In this document: positions 28,735 to 36,620 of the stretch, piece after piece
Layout: the number at the start of each line of letters is the position of its first letter
Numbering within the stretch: position 1 is the stretch's first letter
Source: an uncultured Legionella sp.
GTDB taxonomy: Bacteria > Pseudomonadota > Gammaproteobacteria > Legionellales > Legionellaceae
DNA length: 36,620 nt
Direction: 5' to 3'
Assembly: GCA_945952115.1 (NCBI GenBank)
Contig: CAMFHA010000015.1
Span: 1 to 36,620 of the forward strand
Made by a program: the position numbers and the translations under genes
Notes under the pieces: model-generated
Database searches by the model: none
What the model saw: only the letters and a program-made list of their open reading frames with translations
What the model was told of the DNA's origin: nothing

Positions 28735-30024
28735 TTAATTGGAACTCTTTTCCAATTTTAAAGTGCGATGCAATAACTGGGTATAAATCGGTGCATTACG
28801 TGCTATTTGCACCACTGTAGTTGAAGTAATACACGTAATCATTAATGGAAGAATTAATGAATAGTTTTGAGTCATTTCTACTACTAAAATAACACCAGTA
28901 ATGGGAGATCGGATACAAGCAGCAAAAAGCGCTCCCATTCCTGCTACAGCAAACATTCCCGGCTGAACATCTAAATGAGGAATAAAATAATTAAACACAT
29001 TAAAAATAAATAAGCCTAACAAAGTGCCTAAAGCCAACATAGGGGCAAAAAAACCACCAGGAACACCAGTGGAATAAGAAAGCATCGTTGTGATAAAACG
29101 GATAATTAATAAAGCGAATAGAAGATGCATCGCAGGAGACATACTCAAAGATTTAGCAATAATTACATACCCTCCACCTACACTTCCTGGATAATCCACT
29201 GCTAAATAACCAACTAAAAATCCAACTAAAAGTACAAAAATTATTTTTTGTACTAGGCTAAGTTTATTTAATTGTCTTAAAAACCACATTAATGTTTTAT
29301 TAAACCACAACCCCACTAATCCCACTACTAAGCCAAAAAGAAGAAATAACCATAAAGAATTCAAACTAGGTAAAGAAAATATTTCCATTTGGATTGAAGG
29401 GCCTGAGCCCATAAAAAACTGCATGGTAAATGTTGCCATTACACAACAAATAACTACCATTTTAAAGCTTATGAAGGAATAGTTAAATTGATTGCGCATT
29501 TCTTCCATCACAAATAAAACGCCTGCTAAAGGCGCATTAAAAGCAGCAGCCAGACCTGCAGCAGATCCAGCAGCCACCAGCGTATCACTACGATGTGCTG
29601 AAATTTGAAAAACATCCGCAAGCATCTTGCCTAAATTCCCTCCAATTTGAATGGTTGGCCCTTCTCGTCCCATCACCATTTTTGCTGATAAAGATAAAAT
29701 ACCAGCAAAAAATTTCACTGGTAACAAACGTTTCCAAAAAATAGGCCGTTTATGAAGAAGTGCTCCTTCAATCTCAGGGACACCACTTCCTGATGATTCT
29801 GGTGCAACATAATGAACAGCAAGCCAGGCAAGGAAAACCATGCTCATAGACACTAAACCAGAACATAAACTTACAGGCAAATTATGCTGCTTAATCCAAA
29901 TAAAAAATAACTCTAAAACTCCATCAAGTTTTGCAATAGCTACTTGCAACAAAGAGGCAACTCCTCCCGTTAATAAACCTAATAAAGCAGCAATAATATA
30001 AAGCACGAGTATTTTTTTAGTCAT
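28735..30024 (-). CDS. clcA: ClC-family H+/Cl- antiporter/channel
   Basis: GSGVPEIEGAL, GREGPTIQIGGNLGKM, TGVPGGFFAPMLALG selectivity-filter motifs. Confidence 0.95.
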   Translation of the reverse strand: MTKKILVLYIIAALLGLLTGGVASLLQVAIAKLDGVLELFFIWIKQHNLPVSLCSGLVSMSMVFLAWLAVHYVAPESSGSGVPEIEGALLHKRPIFWKRLLPVKFFAGILSLSAKMVMGREGPTIQIGGNLGKMLADVFQISAHRSDTLVAAGSAAGLAAAFNAPLAGVLFVMEEMRNQFNYSFISFKMVVICCVMATFTMQFFMGSGPSIQMEIFSLPSLNSLWLFLLFGLVVGLVGLWFNKTLMWFLRQLNKLSLVQKIIFVLLVGFLVGYLAVDYPGSVGGGYVIIAKSLSMSPAMHLLFALLIIRFITTMLSYSTGVPGGFFAPMLALGTLLGLFIFNVFNYFIPHLDVQPGMFAVAGMGALFAACIRSPITGVILVVEMTQNYSLILPLMITCITSTTVVQIARNAPIYTQLLHRTLKLEKSSN

Positions 30025-30026
30025 CC

Positions 30027-32168
30027 TTAGTTTACCATCTCCATTAAATTGATAATAATCTTTAAGCCCGCTTGATTTGCAAGGGATAAAATCGTTTCTG
30101 GATGAAATTGTACTGCTTGAATAAGTAATTTTTTATGAGCAATCCCCATGATTATCCCATCATCACTCATTGCTGTAACAATTAATTCATCAGGTAAAGT
30201 CTGTGAGCGAGCATACAAAGAATGATAACGCCCTGCTTCAAATTTCTCTCCTAATCCTGAAAAAAGAGGAGCACTATTTAATACTTTAATAGTAGATCGT
30301 TTTCCATGCATAGGATAATCGAGTGTATCTAAATTTCCGCCAAAATACTCAATAATCCCTTGCAAACCTAAGCAAACACCAAACAAAGGGATTTTTTTTG
30401 CTAGTACTGCACTTATTGTTTGCGACAATTGAAAATCAGAAGGCTTACCTGGGCCAGGCGATAAAACGACTAAATTATATGGATTAGTTTCTAAATACTT
30501 CAACGCTCTATCATAACGCACCGTCGTCACCTTTGCGCCCGTTTGTCTTAAATAATTAGCTAAGGTATGAACAAAAGAGTCTTGATGATCAATAAGCAGT
30601 ATGTGTTTATTGTTTCCTTTAGAGGATACGGCGCAAATTAATGCTTCCTGTTTATTTTCAGAGGAGCGTAAAATGTCTAAAAAAGCAGACGCTTTTAAAC
30701 GTGTTTCTTCTTCTTCTGCCTCCGGTACAGAATCGTAAAGTAAAGTAGCTCCTACTCGAATTTCAGCAATACCTTTTTCAAGACGAATAGTTCTTAATAC
30801 TAGGCCTGTATTAAGATTACCATTAAAACCAAACCATCCAACAGCACCAGCATACCATCTGCGAGGTGATTGCTCATGTTGTTCAATAAAATTCAAGGCC
30901 CATAATTTAGGTGCCCCTGTAACCGTCACTACCCACATATGAGTCAAAAAAGCATCAACCGCATCAAAGCCCTCTCTTAAGACTCCTTCGACATGATCTA
31001 CGGTATGAATTACACGAGAATACATTTCAATTTGCCGTCGTCCAATCACTCGAACACTACCCGCCTCACAAATACGCGACTTGTCATTTCTATCGACGTC
31101 AGTACACATAGTCAACTCAGATTCTTCCTTTTTAGAATCTAACAAGGTTTGAATATTAATAGCGTCTTCAATAGCATCTGCACCTCGTTTAATGGTTCCA
31201 GAAATTGGACAGGTTTCTACTCGTTGACCTTGAACTCGTACATACATCTCTGGAGATGCACCGATTAAATATTCCTCTTCTCCCAAATTAATAAAAAAAC
31301 CATAAGGAGAAGGATTGCGTTCCTTCATTTGTTTAAAAAGTCCAGAAGGTTTTTCAGTATAATGAGTATAAAAAGTTTGACTAGGCACTACTTCAAAAAG
31401 ATCACCACAAGCAAAACGCTCTTTTGCTTTGCGAACTATATCAGCATACTCTCCTGCTTTATGATCACATTCACGTTTAGGTTTATTATTAGGTGAATAA
31501 AGAACATAAGCCCCTTCTCGAGCTAAAGCTTGGGTTGATTTGCCTTGAAAATGAAAATCATAGCGCCGAATAAAAGCCTCTTCTTTTCTATGATTTACTA
31601 CAAACAACTCATCAGGAAGATACAAAACCATATCTCTTTGAGCATGATCTCTGGCTTTATGTTGTTGTAATTCTTCAAATTGATGAATTAAATCAAACCC
31701 AAAAGAACCAAACAAGCCTAAATAAGACTCTTCATCCGATTTAAATAAGGCGAGGATTAAACGAATGATACTAAAGATTGAAGGTTTTAAGCTTCGCTCT
31801 TCTTCGCTAAAAATTTGCTCACATTTTTTAATCTTAGCTTGAATAAAAATAGCTGATTGTGAGCATATTTCAAGATAATTTTGCTCAATAAGTACAGGGT
31901 AAATAAAAGATAAAAGCACTTCTCCTCGAGCATTTAAAGCTTCTAAATTAATAAAATTTTGTTTGCACGTAATAACTAAAGGAGGATTATAAAAACCAAT
32001 ATCCCAACAGGTATAGCGTCCTGGAAATTCAAAACTTGAAGCAAAAAGTGCGCCTCGTTGTGTGTCTAATTGCTCTAATAAAGGTTCTATCCCTTGTTTA
32101 TAATCTAAAGTCTGTTGGAAATACTCGATCGTTATTCCAGCTTGAGTTTTGTAATGTTGTAGCATCAA
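30027..32168 (-). CDS. trpE(G): fused anthranilate synthase TrpE-TrpG
   Basis: Chorismate-binding core (PISGTIKRGADAIED, ELTMCTDVDRNDKSRIC) followed by a class I GATase (LSPGPGKPSDF, FGVCLGLQGI, AVQFHPE). Confidence 0.9.
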   Translation of the reverse strand: MMLQHYKTQAGITIEYFQQTLDYKQGIEPLLEQLDTQRGALFASSFEFPGRYTCWDIGFYNPPLVITCKQNFINLEALNARGEVLLSFIYPVLIEQNYLEICSQSAIFIQAKIKKCEQIFSEEERSLKPSIFSIIRLILALFKSDEESYLGLFGSFGFDLIHQFEELQQHKARDHAQRDMVLYLPDELFVVNHRKEEAFIRRYDFHFQGKSTQALAREGAYVLYSPNNKPKRECDHKAGEYADIVRKAKERFACGDLFEVVPSQTFYTHYTEKPSGLFKQMKERNPSPYGFFINLGEEEYLIGASPEMYVRVQGQRVETCPISGTIKRGADAIEDAINIQTLLDSKKEESELTMCTDVDRNDKSRICEAGSVRVIGRRQIEMYSRVIHTVDHVEGVLREGFDAVDAFLTHMWVVTVTGAPKLWALNFIEQHEQSPRRWYAGAVGWFGFNGNLNTGLVLRTIRLEKGIAEIRVGATLLYDSVPEAEEEETRLKASAFLDILRSSENKQEALICAVSSKGNNKHILLIDHQDSFVHTLANYLRQTGAKVTTVRYDRALKYLETNPYNLVVLSPGPGKPSDFQLSQTISAVLAKKIPLFGVCLGLQGIIEYFGGNLDTLDYPMHGKRSTIKVLNSAPLFSGLGEKFEAGRYHSLYARSQTLPDELIVTAMSDDGIIMGIAHKKLLIQAVQFHPETILSLANQAGLKIIINLMEMVN

Positions 32169-32176
32169 TAGACCTA

Positions 32177-33268
32177 TTAAAATTGAAGTGAATGAGGATA
32201 CGTATCTTCTATTTCCAATATTTTATTTTTTTCTCCAGGATAAGTTTTTAAATAATCTACTATTGGTACATTATTATTTTTTAATGCAACACGCAAACCA
32301 TGATACTCATTCCCCGCAACCATATTTGCTCGCTCAATAGGATTATTAACTTTACTGCCAATATATTTTAAAAGATCAAGGTTACCTTGCTCTGCACACA
32401 AATGAAAAACAAGATAGTCATTAATTGCAAACAGTTGCTTTAATCTTTCTGATTGCAAATGCTCTGCTAAATATATAGCAAAAGCATTTTGGCTTGTAGA
32501 TACTGCAAAATAAAAAAGATTAGTTTGGTTTTTAAACGATAAATTTAATAACAAACCAGGTATTTTGCTTTCTATATAATTGAAAATATTTAAATACCCA
32601 TTTTTTGCTATGTCCTCAAGCACTTTATAAGCTTGAGCTGAAATTATATTATTATATATCCTACTAGACATATAGTTTTTGGATTTCCAAAAAAACCACA
32701 TGCTTGCAGGTTTATTATTATACTCAACATCATTAGAAAAAATACATTCAGTAAGATATTCTACCATTGTTAAATAACCACAAGTAGCAGCTCGATAAAA
32801 TAAAAAATAATGTTCCTGTTCTAATAACTCGTTTAATTTTCCTTCTTGTTTATAAAAATTTAGCAAGTCTTTAAACAAATCCGTTTTACCAGAAAGAACA
32901 GCTATTTCACAGATCAAAATATCACTTAAATCAAATTTTTTTGCCATTTCATACAGCGTCAACGCACTAAGATCTGGCTGACTTAAAACTAAAATGAGAC
33001 CAAAATCTTTCTTTAGCTCATTTTGCTGTTTTTCACTTAAATTAAGTTCTTGTTCTTCTTTATAGACAGATTTTAAACAATCAATTAAAGCCTGTTCATT
33101 AAAAGAAGTTAACTGCATTAGCGCTGTAAAACACTCTGGAAATACCATGAAAAAATTTAAAATTCTTGGCTTGACTTCTTTGGAAACCAGATTTGCTAGC
33201 TCTTCAGCTTTTCCTTGCAATGGTTTATTTTTCATTGACGGAGTATTTTTACCAAACATTATGTTCAT
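32177..33268 (-). CDS. ankyrin-repeat-like protein, candidate effector
   Basis: Repeated helical units such as CGYLTMVEYL, NGYLNIFNYIESK, EQGNLDLLKYIGSK, NNNVPIVDYLK. Confidence 0.65.
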   Translation of the reverse strand: MNIMFGKNTPSMKNKPLQGKAEELANLVSKEVKPRILNFFMVFPECFTALMQLTSFNEQALIDCLKSVYKEEQELNLSEKQQNELKKDFGLILVLSQPDLSALTLYEMAKKFDLSDILICEIAVLSGKTDLFKDLLNFYKQEGKLNELLEQEHYFLFYRAATCGYLTMVEYLTECIFSNDVEYNNKPASMWFFWKSKNYMSSRIYNNIISAQAYKVLEDIAKNGYLNIFNYIESKIPGLLLNLSFKNQTNLFYFAVSTSQNAFAIYLAEHLQSERLKQLFAINDYLVFHLCAEQGNLDLLKYIGSKVNNPIERANMVAGNEYHGLRVALKNNNVPIVDYLKTYPGEKNKILEIEDTYPHSLQF

Positions 33269-33376
33269 CCCTTAAACTGTTTATATAATGAGGCATTCTT
33301 TTTGATTCTAATTATTAACTTACATTTTTAACTACTTTTTTTAATTTATTATCGTTATAATCAATTTTTTTTCAAA

Positions 33377-33682
33377 ATGATTATCATGACCCTTTCTACA
33401 AGTGATCTTAAAAACATAACGCGTTTAGCCTATTTAGATACAAGCAGTGATCAAATAGCTCAACTCAACGAAGAAGTCAATGCAATAATGGATTTTGTTG
33501 AACAATTACATTCAGTTGATACTCAAAATATTGCCCCTTTATTTCATCCATTGGCTCTTCATCAACGATTAAGAGAAGATACAGTGACTGAAGAAGAGTG
33601 TATAGCTGAACTTGAAGCAATGGCACCTCTTTTTGAAGATAATTTATATTTAGTCCCAAAAGTTATTGAATCGGAAAAATAA
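33377..33682 (+). CDS. gatC: Asp-tRNA(Asn)/Glu-tRNA(Gln) amidotransferase subunit C
   Basis: [18 protein letters not shown]...; upstream of gatA; start may be 33386. Confidence 0.95.
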   Translation: MIIMTLSTSDLKNITRLAYLDTSSDQIAQLNEEVNAIMDFVEQLHSVDTQNIAPLFHPLALHQRLREDTVTEEECIAELEAMAPLFEDNLYLVPKVIESEK

Positions 33683-33684
33683 TC

Positions 33685-35133
33685 ATGGACCAATTATCAC
33701 TAGTTCAATTAGCCACTGCCTTACAAAAACAAGAACTCTCCAGTGTTGAATTAACTCAGCATTTTATAAAAAAAATTAATACCCAACACAATTTAAATGC
33801 TTTGATTAGTATTGATGAAGAACATGCTTTACAAGAAGCACAAAAAGCTGATCAACTAATACAGAAAAAAGAGAATAAAATGCTCACGGGCATTCCCATG
33901 GCCTTAAAGGATTTGTTTTGTACTACTCGAATGCGAACAACCTGTGGCTCAAAAATGTTAGAGCATTTTACCGCACCGTATAACGCAACAATTGCTGAAA
34001 AATTAAAAGCACAAGGCTCTATTTTGTTGGCCAAAGCGAATATGGATGAATTTGCTATGGGCTCAACTAATGAGCATAGCTATTTTGGATCAGTTAAAAA
34101 TCCCTGGGATATATCAAGAGTTCCTGGAGGCTCGTCTGGTGGCTCTGCAGCGGCTGTTGCAGCAAGACTTATTCCCTACTCAATTGGCTCAGATACCGGA
34201 GGATCCATTCGCCAACCAGCTGCATTTTGCGGTATCAGCGGCATTAAACCTACTTATGGTTTAGTTTCACGTTATGGAATGGTGGCTTATGCTTCAAGCC
34301 TTGATCAAGCAGGTCCTCTTGCTCGTAGTGCAGAAGATTTAAGCATTATTTTACACGCTATAGCAGGCTTTGATCCTAAAGATTCAACTTCTAGTCAAAG
34401 TAAAATACCTCATTATTTTAATGAAATTAATCAGCCAATTAATAAATTAAAAATTGGATTACCCAAAGGTTTTTTTCAACCGCAAGTTGATAGCGCGATT
34501 CAAAAAGCTATTCTTGCTGCGGTTGAAGTTTTTAAAAATTTAGGGGCAGAAATTATCGAAGTAGATTTAACCTTACAAGCACTTTGGGTTCCTTGCTATT
34601 ATGTTATAGCCTGCGCTGAAGCCTCTTCAAATTTGTCTCGTTATGATGGATTACGCTTTGGTCATCGAAGTAACAAGGGCAATACCCTATCGGAACTAAT
34701 CACTCAATCAAGAACAGAAGGATTTGGCGATGAAGTAAAACGGCGTATATTAACTGGAACTCATGTATTATCTTCAGGTTATTTTGATGCTTATTATGTA
34801 CACGCTCAAAAAATTCGTCGTTTAATTCAAGAAGAATTATTAGCAATCTTAAAAAAAGTCGATCTAATTCTTGGTCCCACCACACCAACGTGTGCTTTTA
34901 AACTAAACGAGCATAATAAAGATCCAATTCAAAATTATCTTGCTGATGTATTTACTGTAGGCGCAAATTTAGCAGGTCTTCCTGCGGTATCAATACCGGC
35001 AGGTTTTAAAGACAATTTGCCTATTGGCTTACAATTAACAGGCAGTCATTTTGCTGAAACTAAATTATTGCAAAGTGCTCATCAATATCAACAAAATACA
35101 AATTGGCATCTTGCTTCTCCAGATTTGAGGTGA
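33685..35133 (+). CDS. gatA: Asp-tRNA(Asn)/Glu-tRNA(Gln) amidotransferase subunit A
   Basis: Amidase signature [36 protein letters not shown]. Confidence 0.99.
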   Translation: MDQLSLVQLATALQKQELSSVELTQHFIKKINTQHNLNALISIDEEHALQEAQKADQLIQKKENKMLTGIPMALKDLFCTTRMRTTCGSKMLEHFTAPYNATIAEKLKAQGSILLAKANMDEFAMGSTNEHSYFGSVKNPWDISRVPGGSSGGSAAAVAARLIPYSIGSDTGGSIRQPAAFCGISGIKPTYGLVSRYGMVAYASSLDQAGPLARSAEDLSIILHAIAGFDPKDSTSSQSKIPHYFNEINQPINKLKIGLPKGFFQPQVDSAIQKAILAAVEVFKNLGAEIIEVDLTLQALWVPCYYVIACAEASSNLSRYDGLRFGHRSNKGNTLSELITQSRTEGFGDEVKRRILTGTHVLSSGYFDAYYVHAQKIRRLIQEELLAILKKVDLILGPTTPTCAFKLNEHNKDPIQNYLADVFTVGANLAGLPAVSIPAGFKDNLPIGLQLTGSHFAETKLLQSAHQYQQNTNWHLASPDLR

Positions 35134-35136
35134 TTT

Positions 35137-36570
35137 ATGAAATGGGATCTTGTTATTGGACTTGAAGTTCACGCACAATTAAAAACAAAATCTAAACTTT
35201 TTTCTGGCACATCGACTGCTTTTGGTGCTAAAGCCAACTCGCAAACTTCTTTTATTGACGCCGGTCTTCCTGGAGTTCTTCCAGTACTTAATCAACAAGC
35301 AGTAGTCATGGCTATTCAATTAGGACTTGCATTAAAAGCCGATATTAATGACTGCTCGTTCTTTGAACGAAAAAACTACTTCTACCCTGATCTTCCTAAA
35401 GGATATCAAATTAGTCAGCTTCAAAAACCTATTGTATCTAATGGTAGTTTAGAAATTGAATTAAGTGATGGAAGTAAAAAATTAGTTTTAATTAATCGAG
35501 CCCATTTGGAAGAGGATGCAGGAAAATCCTTACATGATACTCATTCTTCTTATACTGGTATTGATTTAAATCGAGCAGGTACCCCTCTTATTGAAATAGT
35601 TACACAACCTTGCCTCTATTCTATTGAAGAGGCAATTACCTATTTAAAAACATTACACCAATTAGTACGTTTTTTAGGAATCTGTGATGGGAACATGCAA
35701 GAAGGATCGTTTCGCTGTGATGTTAATCTCTCATTAAAACCTAAAGGCTCAACTGTTTTAGGTACACGTACGGAACTTAAAAATTTAAATTCATTTCGCT
35801 ATATTGAAAAAGCAATTGCTTACGAACAAGCTAGACATCGAGATCTTTTAGAGAATGGTGATATAATCACCCAAGAAACAAGGCTTTATAATCCTGATAG
35901 CAATAGCACTCATTCGATGCGCAGTAAAGAAGACGAAAATGATTATCGTTATTTTCCTGATCCTGATTTATTGCCTATACAAATAACACGGACGCATATT
36001 GCAGAAATTAAACGAGAGTTACCTGATTTACCCGATAAAATTAAACAACAATTACAGCAATTGCATGAATTAAATGACGCAGACATTCATTTTATTCTTT
36101 CTTCTCCAGCTATTTATTTATTTTATAAAGAAATAAAAAGAAGAAGCGTCTCATCAGATAAATTAATCATTAACTGGCTTAAAAGCCATTATGCTGCAGC
36201 ACTCAATGAAGCTCAGCTATCTTTCGATACTTTGCCAATATCAGCCTTAAATATGGCATTACTGCTAGATAAAATTCAAAATAAATCATTGTCCACACAT
36301 AGTGCCAAACAAGTTTTTTCCAGTTTATGGCAAGGAGAACAAGACATTGAATTAATTATTAAACGAGATAGTCATCAACAAACACAAAATAATGAAGAAA
36401 TTGAAGAATTGATTATTCAACTCATTCAAAAATATCCCGATCAAGTTGCAGAATACCGTGCAGGCAAAGAAAAATTACTTGGCTTTTTTGTCGGTCAAAT
36501 GATGAAACAAACTAAAGGTAAAGCTAATCCAGAACAGGTTAACGAATTAGTTAAAAAACATTTAGGGTAA
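35137..36570 (+). CDS. gatB: Asp-tRNA(Asn)/Glu-tRNA(Gln) amidotransferase subunit B
   Basis: VIGLEVHAQLKTKSKLFSG, MRSKEDENDYRYFPDPDL. Confidence 0.99.
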   Translation: MKWDLVIGLEVHAQLKTKSKLFSGTSTAFGAKANSQTSFIDAGLPGVLPVLNQQAVVMAIQLGLALKADINDCSFFERKNYFYPDLPKGYQISQLQKPIVSNGSLEIELSDGSKKLVLINRAHLEEDAGKSLHDTHSSYTGIDLNRAGTPLIEIVTQPCLYSIEEAITYLKTLHQLVRFLGICDGNMQEGSFRCDVNLSLKPKGSTVLGTRTELKNLNSFRYIEKAIAYEQARHRDLLENGDIITQETRLYNPDSNSTHSMRSKEDENDYRYFPDPDLLPIQITRTHIAEIKRELPDLPDKIKQQLQQLHELNDADIHFILSSPAIYLFYKEIKRRSVSSDKLIINWLKSHYAAALNEAQLSFDTLPISALNMALLLDKIQNKSLSTHSAKQVFSSLWQGEQDIELIIKRDSHQQTQNNEEIEELIIQLIQKYPDQVAEYRAGKEKLLGFFVGQMMKQTKGKANPEQVNELVKKHLG

Positions 36571-36620
36571 TAGGTCAGGGGTAGTTAGCAAAGACTAAAG
36601 ATTTTTGCCCTGAAAAATAA

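Noticed and set aside
33370-33390. Fur-box-like aaaatgattatcatga at gatC start
   Set aside because: Only partial match, overlaps coding start; plausible by chance in AT-rich DNA.

Overview
AT-rich chromosomal window, most likely from a Legionella or Legionellales-type gammaproteobacterium; this is inferred from gene content and protein style, and no search was run. Most of it is housekeeping: rpsB-tsf-pyrH-frr, map-glnD, guaB-guaA-tadA, murB, minD-minE, fadE, a ugpA/E/C-like ABC transporter with a DUF1189 protein and an alpha/beta hydrolase, clcA, a fused trpE/G, and gatCAB. Between these lie lineage-specific small or effector-like hypothetical ORFs and many nested palindromic intergenic elements. 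I found no tRNA, rRNA, CRISPR array, transposase or prophage. The most interesting signals are: (1) a small GIY-YIG nuclease gene bracketed by inverted copies of a 'gatacccgcta' palindromic repeat (about 28061-28728), which looks like a compact, possibly mobile nuclease/repeat unit; (2) a perfect 24-bp-arm palindrome overlapping the 5' end of an FAD-type oxidoreductase that lacks an ATG start; (3) several MITE/REP-like palindromes, one family present at least twice; (4) a structured rpsB leader; (5) candidate secreted effectors, one with a Glu-rich C-terminus.
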